NCBI GenBank assembly: GCA_030463445.1
Contig: JAQGFW010021532.1
Location: 1-21,264, forward strand
Source: Euplotes aediculatus
Taxonomy: Eukaryota > Ciliophora > Spirotrichea > Euplotida > Euplotidae
DNA length: 21,264 bases
Direction of reading: 5' to 3'
A program made the position numbers and the translations under genes. Under the pieces are notes generated by a model. It saw nothing but the letters and a program-made list of their open reading frames with translations, was not told the origin of the DNA and made no database searches. This document shows positions 8,669 to 19,503 of the stretch, one piece after another. The first letter of the stretch is position 1. Every line of letters starts with the position of its first letter.

Positions 8669-9846
8669 TTAATAAACTTTAAATTCATGTTTTATAATGA
8701 GCTGCAATTTAATTAGAATTTAAATGTATGTTGATTTGCAAATACCTCAAGTTCTCCTTTTTTGCATATTACAATAATCAGAGTTTTAGCAGAAGATTTA
8801 TGATACCATTTAGAAAAATTAATAAAAATATGGTTAACTCTGTAGCTTTAGATCATCTAAATAACTCCAACATATTTCGAAAATAAATGAAATTAATTTT
8901 AAGCTCAAACTAATTTTTTCGCATAATAAATTATTTTTGAAAATGATTATTAGAGTAGAGATTATAGAGGTATAAGAGATTTGATTAATAAAATGATTTG
9001 CTTTGTTTAGAATTTTTATTGGCTTCAAAATTAGAGTTATTGTAGCATTAAAGTTTAATACTTTAATTAAACCAGTTTAACAAAGCCTGAGTGCACTATG
9101 CTATTATAAACAACTACAGTATGTATGCAAATATTAATTAAAGATTAATTTGCATTGATTTAATCTAAATAAATTATTATACTGTCTCGCTTTAATCTAA
9201 TCAAAATAGTGTTCTAAATTGCCGTTTATAAATGTCAAAGATTTAGTATTTGACAAATGTCTTTACTTTCTCCTATTAGATTTTAAGTAAATAAGCAGTT
9301 TATTTATATTGAACCATTGACATCCTAGTTAATATAATATTACAATCTTTTAGTTATTGTTAAACAAGAAAACATGAGATTTATTGATTTAAATATAGAG
9401 TGAATCATGGCATGATTTTCAAGTTTGATTTATGAATGAGTCAAAATTCAAATACATTTATTTTAACAAAGGTGTTAATTGCAGAGATATTTTAACAATT
9501 TCTTTAAATTAAAATTGAATGGATATAAAATGATACAAGCTTCATATCAAAGCATTTATTTTAAACTGAGCATATTATATTTAAAATAAAATTTTTAGTT
9601 ATTTATAATTATTTATTAGATTTCATTAAGAGTCAACCGTAATTAATTTTAACTAAACTTCAAACTATTTAATATTAATTAAATAGAAATAACAATTTCA
9701 ATAATTTCTTTTAAAATTTTCTTCAGAAAATATTATTTTGTTTAGTTAAAATAACGAGAAGCTTGTTATATAAAGTAACAATAAATTGATTTTCTCTCTG
9801 ATTGAATATTATTAATATTGCTAGCATCAGCTTTAATTCATTATAG
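8669..9846. other. AT-rich stretch, no gene seen
   Basis: Very low G+C, with dense stops on both strands. The right end (9829-9846) is a likely intron end, with acceptor TTCATTATAG before the exon at 9847. No matching upstream exon was found. Confidence 0.5.
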
Positions 9847-10192
9847 ATATACACAAATGGGACGCATGCTAAATCATCTTACTTAGCACAGAATGCAACT
9901 GTTTATAACGATATTATGGTAAGAAAGCAAGTGTAAAATATATATTAATAATATTTCCTTTCCTGTTCTTAAACAGCTTCAAAAGATAAAACAACCGAGT
10001 TTGACCTCGCTTGATATTTACATGCAATTGAAGCAGGACTACTGCTTAATAGTTAAATTGCAAAGAATTATTGTTTATCAAGTCTTTTGTAATTTAAACT
10101 ATTTTTATTATTTAATCTCTTTTGTTTCTCAAAATTTCAAGAGTTTAGTTATGACAAATATTACAGCTTGAAAGCGAGAGTATCAAGTATAA
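9847..10192 (+). CDS. Gene E: two-exon 3' piece, unknown protein
   Basis: Exon 9847-9918 (24 codons, phase 0) sits between acceptor TTATAG and donor GTAAGA. The 58-nt intron 9919-9976 ends in a strong pyrimidine tract and ACAG. Exon 2 (9977-10192) has 71 codons and ends in TAA. Both exons are in phase 0, so the reading is continuous. Exon 1 reads THAKSSYLAQNATVYNDIM, with two N-glycosylation sites (NGT, NAT). Exon 2 starts LQKIKQPSLTSLDIYMQL, followed by a hydrophobic, AT-rich half that could be a membrane segment or a retained intron beginning GTTAAA near 10051. An upstream exon must exist but was not found. No family recognised. Confidence 0.5.
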
Positions 10193-11030
10193 AACGGATA
10201 CTGTATTTAAATTAATCTAAAATTGATCTAATTAATAAAAATTAATGACTATCGCTTTCATTAATATTAAATTTAGCAGAATAAGTAAAAGAATTTTGTT
10301 TTAATTTAAATATTGCATATGAGATTGCAATTTACAGAAAATAATTAATCTAACATGAATAATAAAACAATATTCAGTAACTTGTACAATTAGAAGAATT
10401 CAATAAAATTATTTAATTATATTTAACATATTTAGTCTTCAGATTAGGAAATTGTATGATAATTTTACTTAAAACAATTGATCTTTTATATATTTTCTCT
10501 TTTTATAATATTATATGGCTTAAGATTTAAAATCAAAATTTTGATATTTAAGATTAAAAAAATGGTTTATTTGATATTTCTTTATCAAACTAAAATTGAA
10601 TAATTTATCAAAATATTATTATGTTCAAAAATAAGTCGATAACTTTTTATAATATCAAATTTTGAAACTTAATCAGAAAGTTTTCATTGTATTTTACAGC
10701 TAAAATTAATTGCATTTTCTTAATAAAACAAAAAACTGATAGCAAAATTTAAATAATCGATAATAGCTTAAAGTTAAATTTATTTGATTTAAGATAATTA
10801 TTAAAAATTTAGATTTAAACTATATATTTTCATAAAGTTTTATAAAACTTAAAAGTGTATTATTAAATATATTAAAATCAATTCAAATAAAATTTATTAA
10901 AAATTTTTCAATAATAATTTTTATTTAGCATTATTTATTTTCAAGTAGGCATGTATTTTTAATAAAGCATTAATATTGTAAATTAATTCTTTATAAGTTG
11001 ATGCCTTTTCTTTTGTGTTGGCTCTTGAGC
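10193..11030. other. AT-rich stretch, no gene seen
   Basis: One of the most A/T-dense parts of the window. Nothing supportable on either strand. Confidence 0.55.
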
Positions 11031-11290
11031 TTTCAGCTAAAATTCAAAAAGCTATAATAGCGCATGTTGGAATGCACTCATCATCAGAACTGATTTAGTC
11101 TCTAATGAGCTACCTTTGCGCCAAATTGAACTTGATAAACTTGAATCTTCATTGGAAACCTAGTTAGTTCAGTTTATATTTGAACTTGAATGGATCATTT
11201 TTGGAATAGATTTTTGTGAGTCTGCAAACAGAGACGGTGATTTTGACTGAAGAGTCAGACGGAGGATCTCTAATCTCTTGTAAGATTGTT
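11031..11290. other. Coding-like block, strand uncertain
   Basis: G+C is clearly higher than the flanks. Plus strand: an exon-like piece 11210-11279 between ATAG and a GTAAGA donor reads SLQTETVILTEESDGGSLIS. An overlapping frame reads NELPLRQIELDKLESSLET, then a TAG, then ESANRDGDFD. Minus strand: EIRDPPSDSSVKITVSVCRL, with strongly biased codons, resembles a cadherin-like strand. No reading has a complete pair of splice sites. Probably one or two real exons of an unidentified gene. Confidence 0.4.
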
Positions 11291-11603
11291 AAGCAAAATA
11301 TGAATATTAATACAAAGTTTTATATTTAAATTTAGAAAATTTAGAAAATATAGAAGCTTTCAGTTCTATTGATATTTAGTATTTAAGCAGCTTCGTATGT
11401 TATTTTAGATCATTATACTTCAACGTTAAGTTCTTTTAAATTATTTTGTAAGTCTTTTGTCTTACTTTTACTGTATAGTTAGAAAATACAATTCCTCTAA
11501 AATTTGTTTGATTCTTTCTCTCCTTTTTTATTATTACTATCTGAAAATGAAGCCTTTCATTTGCTCAAAATTAATTGATAAATATTGATATAAATTTGCT
11601 TAA
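11291..11603. other. AT-rich stretch, no gene seen
   Basis: No open or spliced reading of note. It ends in the TAA directly before ATG 11604. Confidence 0.5.
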
Positions 11604-11888
11604 ATGAATATCTTTTCATTTTGAGCTAATAAATATTCCATATTCTTAATCTTTTGATTAATATTATTATTTCATTATTTACATTGCAATTATATAACTT
11701 TTCGACATGAAATGGGCCAAACTATTAGACATGCATCTGCTTACTCCGAGGGGCTTGCTCATAAACTTAAATACCACAGAAAATATTCTTATTTATTAAA
11801 TATTTATAAACTAATGAATTTCATATTTGTACCTTTTGAAATAAATAAAATATTATTACTGAGCCTTTACCTGAGATTAAATCTTTAA
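11604..11888 (+). CDS. Candidate small secreted protein
   Basis: 94 codons run from ATG 11604 (preceded by TAA in frame) to TAA 11886-11888, reading TGA as Cys. The first 29 residues look like a signal peptide: a polar start, then YSIFLIFCLILLF and a small Cys near the likely cleavage point. The mature part begins NYITFRHEMGQTIRHASAYS and is basic and His-rich. The last third is hydrophobic and AT-rich and may be untranslated or intronic. It ends 49 bases before the candidate start of gene C and is on the same strand. Euplotes secretes small pheromones, but this has too few cysteines to be one. Other frames of the less AT-rich core (11705-11775) are open too. Confidence 0.35.
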
Positions 11889-11937
11889 AGAAATCAGAGT
11901 TGACTTGATACATTGGAGCAGATACAAATAATTTGTA

Positions 11938-12020
11938 ATGTCTTTATTCCTTGTTCTCCAACTTTCAACCATCATCTCACTAGTTTTCCTCACATCGACA
12001 CAAAAATGTACTTTCAAAGA
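11938..12020 (+). CDS. Gene C, candidate first exon with signal peptide
   Basis: ATG 11938 opens a textbook signal peptide: MSLFLVLQLSTIISLVFLTS, then TQKCTF. This fits the surface location of the rest of gene C. The frame runs to TAG 12043-12045. A donor-like GTCTAATT and acceptor TATTATTAG lie at 12021-12045, so the exon end is a guess. The path from here to the exon at 12291 is unresolved. A frame at 12158-12275 (AEIYFCQKANEDSIPDLHS) probably contains an intervening exon. Confidence 0.5.
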
Positions 12021-12290
12021 GTCTAATTATTTATTGTATTATTAGTTTCAAACGAATATGCATCAAGGTTAGATCTTATCGCTAGTTGAGCTAGTATCAA
12101 CTCAAATATTTATTTTCATGAAAGCATTCAGACACTTCGTTGAAATCAAAATCAAAATATAAATTTTACTTCAACCAAAAGAACCAAGCCGAGATTTATT
12201 TTTGTCAAAAAGCAAATGAAGACTCTATACCTGATTTGCATTCGTTTAATATATTTTGCGCTTCAATGTTGTGAATACTGTTATTTATAG

Positions 12291-12654
12291 TTCCTATATT
12301 GCCACATGCTCGAAATAACCAAAAGCAAGAATATAATCTTATCATGGACGAGTGCGCATTCAATTTCAGCTGATTCATCAAATTCAATGTATAATCTCAA
12401 TTCAATCATTTTGAAATCAGATGAATATATGAATACTCTTTGGCAAGCTAATTTTACAATCAGCACAACAACAATGGATACGCTGTATACTTACAGTGAA
12501 GACGAAGACTTTGTTTATGTTGCAACACTAAACAATTTGAACTTCAACTGATTTGTTAAGCTTGACTTTGAGACTGGAAATTACAACGCATCGAAGTGCT
12601 ATCAGTACGCTCCATTCGTTGTTGTTGATGGTGCAAACATAAACAATTTAATAA
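12291..12654 (+). CDS. Gene C, exon with N-terminal extracellular region
   Basis: It follows an ATAG acceptor and ends in phase 1 at GTAAGT (12655). It encodes about 121 residues. TGA at 12549 reads as Cys within NLNFN-C-FVKLDFETGN. The pattern of repeated short strands with FVYVATL and FVKLD-G recalls the propeller-like or lectin-like N-terminal regions of large ciliate surface proteins, but I cannot name a domain. Other frames overlap at the 5' end, so its exact start is uncertain. The 3' end is secure, because the next exon joins in phase 1. Confidence 0.7.
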
Positions 12655-14363
12655 GTAAGTAACCATTTAATTTAATATCAAAATAGAATAGATTATTAAA
12701 AGCTACATTTCTTTTTTCTTTGTTTATAGTCAAAATAAACTCACTTTTATTCTGTTGAATACATAAAAAATAAATATACTTAGCTTACTCGGTTCTAATT
12801 TACAGAAATTCGGTTGAAGAATGCAAAAGACACTTTTATTATTTCTTGGAAATAAAATTAAAAAAAGAATTAACTATTATTGTTAAGCAAAAATACATAC
12901 TTTAACTATGATAGTTTGATTCCTTCAATAAAACTGTCGAAATATACAATTGTTCTTTCCAGAAATTTTATCAGATTAATATGTATTCTAAAATATTATA
13001 TAAAATAATAACTGTTTTGATTTTCAATTCAGGTCTCAGTTCTAATAAATATATATTTATAAGTTAATTAACACATTTTATCATATATATTTTTAATTAG
13101 CTAATTAGACTTATCGAAGTTCTGAAACCATAGATTATAAATGTAATAAATAGATTTTATTGATTAAAAATGAAGTTCACAGTAGATACATTTTTTTTTT
13201 GAAATATACAACATAAATCTTCTTTTAACATCTAATAATAGCTTTGTTTCTTTTTGTCGGTCCGTTCGCAAATATTAACTTACTCAAAATCTTAAAAGCT
13301 AAATGATTTAGTTTATTAATTATAGACAAATATCTATTTATTTTGAATTAGAATAATATTAGTTAAACAATAATGATTTTAAGCTTCAATTATTTTTAAT
13401 AACTTCCTCTAAGAGTTAAGATAAAGTAAATCAATCTTTGAAGAGTGAATTAAAAAACCCGATCAGTACAAATATAGCTATATATCGTTTTGACTATTGC
13501 TTTATCTCAAAATTAATTATTAAGCAAAACAATACAAATAAGCATGTGATTAATAAATAAAAAGCGGATACAGTTATCATGCATCACTAAATCATCTAAA
13601 ACTTCTTAGTCAGCTTTATCATTTCTTCTTTGCTCTTTTATAAATATTTGATTTTTCTGCTATTGACAAGTTTAAATTTGGTCATCAACAAAAGCAAATA
13701 TATTTTCTATTTTGATTAACTGATATCTATTTTTTAATTTGCTTCATTCCTTAATAAAATTGAAAATGCTCTGAGTTAACTTTAATCTTTCTTATTTTAA
13801 TTGTAAAGTGGCTAGTAGCTAATTGGGTCTGAAAGTTAGTGTATATAATCCTTTAAAGACTTACTATCGAGATTTATTGTCAAATTGATAGAATGAAATC
13901 AAAATTTCAACTCCTTTATACTTCAAACCATAAAGGATTATATTTAGAATAGACAAAAAGAGGTAAAAAGTATTGGAGAGACTACTATTAATTTATTATT
14001 TATGCCATAAAATCTATTGATTACATTATACATTCAAATAAAAGTTGTTTTTAGAATTACAAAATAAATCTTAAAAAATAGCTTCGATTATCATACTGAC
14101 TAACTCTCACAGGTTTTTAATAATAGTTAATTAAAGCGATATTATTCATTTTAGAATCAGTATGATTCTTTGATGTTAAGAAAATAATACAATTCAGAAA
14201 ATTCTTGAGCAAAATAATAAACTTTTTTGAACATCTAATTTGATATTCAAGAGTTTAAAATAAACATTTGATATTTTGATTGTTAAAGTCTACAATAATT
14301 AAATCTTGGCAATTATGATTTTAAGTGTTTGATCTTGAAGTATGCCTATACTTTGATGTATAG
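12655..14363 (+). other. Gene C long intron (1.7 kb)
   Basis: It starts GTAAGT, ends TGTATAG, and joins ATA-A to AC-AAA in frame. The interior is very AT-rich, without supportable genes. An internally eliminated sequence was considered, but the ends obey GT-AG rather than needing TA repeats. Confidence 0.6.
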
Positions 14364-14851
14364 ACAAAATGATTCCTTTAAACGATAAATACTTTGTAAT
14401 GGATATCACAAACAATGCAATCCCTTCAATTACTGTCTTGATCTTCTGTAAGTCTTCAGTCGTTAACAGCATAAAGTATCGAAATCCAATTTTGAAATCA
14501 AACGAATGATCAGAAAAATAAACAAGTTCAAATTTTCAGCACTCTACCCATTTGAAAGTGACAAGAAATATGTTAGAATGTTTTTCTTGTACTCACACTT
14601 CATAATGCTCTATGATTTCGGACTGGATTCATTTAATGTTGAATACTACAATATCTATGGAAGAAACTACTCTCAAGATCACATTAAAATATACGGGTCT
14701 AACTTGATGATAAAAAATCCTTCTAATTCCTCGGACTGAAGTTCAGATCCCTCCTGATATGTCAAAGTTTTTGGAGGCACAGCAATTACTGAGGAAAATT
14801 CAGATACATTCTCAGTTTTCTATAGTGACAAGTTAACTTTTAATATATCAA
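14364..14851 (+). CDS. Gene C, two exons (14364-14447, 14540-14851)
   Basis: The first exon reads VMDITNNAIPSITVLIF and ends in phase 1 at GTAAGT. The 92-nt intron ends ATTTTCAG. The second exon continues in frame with LYPFESDKKYVRMFFLYSH, and later reads YVKVFGGTAITEENSDTF. TGA codons at 14737 and 14752 are sense (Cys). The exon likely ends in phase 1 at GTATGC (14852). Splicing here removes an apparent frame conflict around 14505, which would otherwise look like a frameshift. The sequence looks extracellular: beta-rich with many N, S and T residues. Confidence 0.75.
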
Positions 14852-15009
14852 GTATGCTTTATTTTCATTTCATATCCTTAATGCAACAATTTGCAGATGG
14901 TTAATGTATCATTTAGTATATCTTTTGTGTTTAGATAATTTAGTGTATCTTAAGTTAAAATATTTCATTTTTCATTACTTTAAAATATGTACCATTTAAA
15001 AATCTCAAG

Positions 15010-15115
15010 ATTTGGTGTAATATTGATAAAGGTTCATGCAATCCAATGATCGAAGGCCAGACTATTGATCCTTCAATTTTCAACGAATCTATCAATGTGA
15101 TTACAAATATGAACA
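15010..15115 (+). CDS. Gene C, exon of extracellular region
   Basis: It reads IWCNIDKGSCNP, then EGQTIDPSIFNESINVITNM, and ends in phase 1 at GTAAGC (15116). The 5' boundary is unsure. An AAG acceptor at 15008-15009 gives phase 0, whereas the previous exon ends in phase 1, so a small exon or a different boundary is missing between 14852 and 15009. The frame is open back to 14959. Confidence 0.6.
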
Positions 15116-15183
15116 GTAAGCAGTTTGCTTGATTAGTCTAAATTAATAATTGGAGTTTTGATAGTATATATTGAGTGGTATAG

Positions 15184-15524
15184 ATGAGTTCAATATTTCA
15201 AATATCACAATACAAGTCAATGTAACCAATCACAATCCCTTCGCAAATACCTCGGAATCCATTAATTATACCGAAATAGATTTATATGGTACTTTTAGGA
15301 TTAATCTTTAGACGAAATATGGCCCTCAATAAATCCATATTTTATTGGACAATGAAAATACGATATGCCTGAGTTTGTGCTCGACTCCACAAATTACAAA
15401 ATTAGAATTGGTAGGTGCTTGATTTTTGGAGACTAACACATATTTATAGGAAGTAGTAGTAACTACATGAGTCAGGTCTTTGAATTCTCTCCATATTCTC
15501 ATTGAAGAAATTCCAAATTTGATA
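15184..15524 (+). CDS. Gene C, three exons (15184-15288, 15312-15410, 15450-15524)
   Basis: All joints are phase 1 and read straight through. ISNITIQVNVTNHNPFANTS leads via a 23-nt intron (15289-15311) to DEIWPSINPYFIGQ, then MPEFVLDSTNYKIRIG. A 39-nt intron follows (GTAGGT...TATAG, 15411-15449), then SSSNYMSQVFEFSPYSH. This alternation of N-glycosylated beta strands with conserved P, W and G positions fits cadherin-like (CADG-type) repeats in an extracellular protein. TGA is sense at GQ-C-KYD and SH-C-RNS. The last exon ends in phase 1 at GTAAAT (15525). Confidence 0.8.
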
Positions 15525-17094
15525 GTAAATCACTATTTAAATTTTTGTTGATTAAATTCGAAATTGTGTAACCAAGTATTATGTAAAATGAAGATTAAGA
15601 TTATTTTTAGTTTTAGTTTTACTAACTTTTGCTAATTAAAATAAATGCTAAAATAAATCAGAAGTTTGTATAAAAATAAATCTGTTTTTAAAGTATGCTT
15701 TCTTTACTTAGAATTCAATACTCTTTCCAAACAACTATCTAAAAAGTAGATTAAGCGTTTGTCTGATTTATTTCTAATAAGTTTTTACTTTAACGAGATT
15801 TTTAAAATGTACCTCTATATTAGATCCTTTACAGTACATATCATTCTCACACAATTTAAATTAGATTAAAAATAAATAATTATTTTTAAAAAATTATGCG
15901 TTTAGTTTCAATCAATTTTTATGAAGATTAAAAAATAAATATACTGACTCCTTTCAACATTATGATTTTGGTTTTCTAAGTATGTGCTATTCTCGTTATT
16001 TAAATAATGCATTAATGTATTTCTTCATTAATATTTTTATTGGATTTACTAATTTTTATTACATCGTTTGCTGATAATTTTCTTATTACATGTTCCATTT
16101 AATTTTCATTTTCAAATCAATATAAAATAACTATTATTGCTTTGCAAGTTGAGATTGCCCTAGGAAGTTAAAGATAGTTGGTCATGATATCACAACATTG
16201 AGAGAGTGAAAAGTAGAAAGTATCTTTTTCCATTTACCAAAAAATTAAACTCTTATTATCTTATATTTTATTCTTAAAGAAATCTACTTTTGGATATAAA
16301 AATAGCTTTCTCAATATTTCCTTAATTTAATGACATCATCTCCTCCTGTTCACCTGTCCCGAACTATCTCCACAAGAAAAGTAATATTATTGATTTATTA
16401 ATTTTATAATGCAGATTATTGTATTCAAAGCAATATGAATTATAAAAATAGAAAATCTTTTGATGTTTTGGAAACAATCAGCTTTAAATTTGAGATGATC
16501 TATTACTCCGTAGAAAACTGCTACCACATTTGATTTAAGTTAATGACATGCAGTCATTAGCTAAGCTTTGTTAAATTTAATAATATTTCCTAAACTAATA
16601 TGTGCTCGACATTGCTTAGTTGGAGTAGTTATCTATTAAGAAAATCTACCTCTCATAGCTAAATGAAATTTAAGAAATTTACCTCCATTTAATTTTGTCT
16701 TAAATTTCAATACTTGCTTTTAATGGGTTTAAACTGAATTTATAATTACGAAGTTTTCCATTTTGATAAAAAGAGGTTTATAAAGATCATTTAGTAGTTC
16801 AATTACTTTAAACTGTTTAAAAATGATATTCATTGTTTTTGTCTGCTTGCAATTCAAAATTATATTTTCTTATTATTTATTGAAACTATATTTGAGATTT
16901 TGGCTGCTATAGTTATGATTACAATAACTCTGCTTATTAATATCATTTGTAATAGTAATAAATGCAGAAATATAATAAAAATGTGAGTTTATTATAAATT
17001 TTAGTGTATTTTATTCCTAAATTCTTTATTATTCCTGTAGACAGACTTTCTTAATATCTCAATACTAATTGATTGATTTAACTCCTGCCTATAG
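15525..17094 (+). other. Gene C long intron or introns, may hide exons
   Basis: It starts GTAAAT and ends CCTATAG; joining its ends keeps frame (phase 1). It is mostly AT-rich. Coding-like blocks lie at 16326-16380 and 16415-16560 (separate entry) and may be further exons, since a cadherin-like repeat seems incomplete across this gap. Confidence 0.5.
16326..16560 (+). CDS. Candidate extra exons inside gene C
   Basis: 16326-16380 contains DIISSCSPVPNYLHKK and ends in phase 1 at GTAATA. A 34-nt intron (16381-16414) ends AATGCAG. 16415-16560 continues in frame with NRKSFDVLETISFKFEMIYY and VENCYHICFKLMTC. The internal joint is convincing, but neither the upstream acceptor nor the downstream donor was found; a TAA directly precedes in frame. 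It could be part of gene C or a separate remnant. Confidence 0.35.
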
Positions 17095-17174
17095 TATCAA
17101 TTTGCAACATCGATACACAGTTTAATGTAAACTGAACACAGCCAGAGTGGATATCTATCTTCAACACAAATATG
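17095..17174 (+). CDS. Gene C, exon in cadherin-like repeat
   Basis: It follows GCCTATAG and is bounded by donor GTAAGC (17175). It reads SICNIDTQFNVN-C-TQPEW, then ISIFNTNM. The PEWI motif matches the P-W position of dystroglycan-type cadherin-like domains. It starts in phase 1 and ends in phase 0, and it joins the exon at 19346 so that the domain continues through KLKHSTF...VGVFKVQIQ without a break. Confidence 0.7.
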
Positions 17175-19345
17175 GTAAGCGATCAAAACACATTTTAACT
17201 TTTGGTGGAGTTTTTAACTACTATCAAATAAATAAAAGGAAATAAAGCAGAAAATTACTTGTATCAGTTACGCTCAGGATAAGTAGCTCGAATTCTATTT
17301 AAACTCTTAGATTTATAAATTAGTCAAACAGATTATTAAATGAAGTAATCATGTTTATAAGTTTATAACTTTAAATAATGTTGTAAAAATCATGACTACG
17401 CTGATTAATTTTGTCTACGTAGCTATAGTAACTTATTTTCAACTTTATTTCTTGCTTGGGTTTGATAGTTGAAAAAATATAAATAAAAACATATTTAGGC
17501 GATATAAATTTTTTTAAATTATCTTTTTATAGTTATACCTAATTAAAAATATTTTATACGATTAAAATTCAAATTGGTTACCTACAGTTGTTTTCTGTGC
17601 CTTTATGCATCAAAATTTTTGAATTTGAAAAAAAACGTGAGTTTATGCATTTCTGATACTGACCTAGAAACGTTACATTTATTTATCTTATAATAAAACT
17701 TTTTGGAGTTTTTTTTGTAATAAAAGAGCTAATTTTTTAATTTTAATTTTCAATAATTCTGGTCTTAACATTAAATTATTAACTTTAGCACAATTTTCAT
17801 TGTAATAAAAAAATATCACCAATAAAATAAACTTTTAAAATGAAAATAAACTTTTGCTAGTTGAGAACTCTGAAATTAAAGTAGATGATCAAAAAATGAA
17901 TTATGTAGAACTCAGTTATTTTATTTTTTGAAAGTTTTATATATATTCAAATCGTAAACTTATCATATATTTTTCTTATATTTGCCAATATATTTTTGAA
18001 AGTCCAATCTACAAACCGTCTTTGTTAATTTAGTAAGCATTATTTATTAAATACAATGGAAGTGCTTTGAAACGAATATATCATAAATTAAACGAATTAT
18101 TTGAGTTTGCTCAGTGAAGAGGTCATCCGCTTTTGTTTCTATTTTTATCTAGCAAATTTGCACTCAACACTTGGACTATTTGTTTATATTTTCATTTTCT
18201 AAACTTAAATCATTTAAACTTTAGTAGTTTAAATTTTGTCAAATTAAACTTATTTGTAATTTTTATTGTCATTGATTTAGTGACTATCAAATTCTAGAAT
18301 TATCTCATATGGTTTAACATACCAATTAATATTAAATTTATTGTACATGTTTATTAATAAAAGGAAAACAATAAATAAAAATTGATGAGAGATCAACGAA
18401 ATAAAATCGACTTGACTTCAACTTATATTCATGCAGTTTATTTACTTGATTTGGTCTCTTCTCTTTAGTAGTTGCAGATTTCAGATTATTTATTAGCCTT
18501 TAAAGGATTTAGATTTCAATTAATATTCCTCAAATTTCTAATGTTATTTTAAATCAACACCTCAACTTTATTATGCTATCTTCACTTATTAGCATATATC
18601 TCCTTTGGATTTTAATTTTTGTTTTATTAGTTTAGCGATCAGATGGAAATTTTGAGAATAAGAGAAACTATTTTATTATGAGAAATATATCCTACTAAAT
18701 ATTATTAAAGCACAACCTAATAATGTGAGTGTTTTATTTTCTACCAACTATCATTCGTTTGTTTACTTTTGATTTTAATTAAATTTCAGTTTTAAATAGG
18801 ATCTGTTTCTATTCTTTGGTTGTATTTTGGTACTCTGTACTTCTTTTGACTAAACTTATGAATCAAGGCAGAATGCTTGACTAAACATATTGATGCGTTG
18901 CATGTGCAATTGTATGTCTTTACTTTGGTGAATATATTTTAGTCACTCTTTAACCTGTAGTTCTCAATATTTTCAACATCTAACTACAGTTTATATTGAA
19001 ACAAAGACTACATTGATAAAAAAATTCCAACTTGCTTTTGATGAAAATAAAAGCTCTAATGAACTAAATCTTTCATGAAAATTTTAAGTTGTACATGAGA
19101 GTAATGTAAAATCTAAGGATATCTTTTTATTGAAGCTAATAACATTTTTTACTTAGCAATATAAATAATTTGTAAAATTTTAAGATCTTTAATAAAATAT
19201 TTTAATTTAGATATATACTTATTGTTAAATATATATTTTCTAATTTATGTTAAAAGTAATATTTTGATAAAACAAATTAAACTATCTTTATTTAAATCTT
19301 ATGAATAATTTTTATTGATTTTGGAAATTCTATTAAATAATATAG
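17175..19345 (+). other. Gene C long intron (2.2 kb)
   Basis: It runs GTAAGC to AATATAG, and splicing is in phase 0. The interior is AT-rich. One weak block at 18057-18200 reads SLLSEEVIRFCFYFYLANLH after an in-frame TAA, and an overlapping frame is also open. No gene is supportable inside. Confidence 0.55.
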
Positions 19346-19433
19346 AAATTAAAACACAGCACATTTTCGATTCTAATGAATAAAATCATAACTGTTGGAG
19401 TATTTAAAGTTCAAATTCAGTCGATTATCCAAG
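19346..19433 (+). CDS. Gene C, short exon in cadherin-like repeat
   Basis: It is in phase 0 after AATATAG and ends in phase 1 at GTACTTG (19434). It reads KLKHSTFSILMNKI, then TVGVFKVQIQSIIQ. The VG-x-F-x-V-x-I pattern is the closing strand typical of CADG domains. The 70-nt intron 19434-19503 leads to the large exon at 19504. Confidence 0.75.
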
Positions 19434-19503
19434 GTACTTGATATTATAATTTAATTATGCAAACTTTATAGTTTCTTTTGTTATTCAAAATAATAATTTA
19501 TAG

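Noticed and set aside
8834-9028. Minus-strand ORF
   Set aside because: Low-complexity translation of AT-rich DNA; no supporting signals.
12205-12466. Minus-strand ORFs opposite the gene C exon
   Set aside because: They mirror a well-supported plus-strand exon.
13400-14000. tRNA or small RNA genes in the long intron
   Set aside because: No cloverleaf, T-loop or anticodon arrangement could be found by eye here or elsewhere in the window.
14448-14539. Frameshift near 14505 in gene C
   Set aside because: A normal GTAAGT...TTTTCAG intron joins the two frames exactly in phase 1, so no shift is needed.
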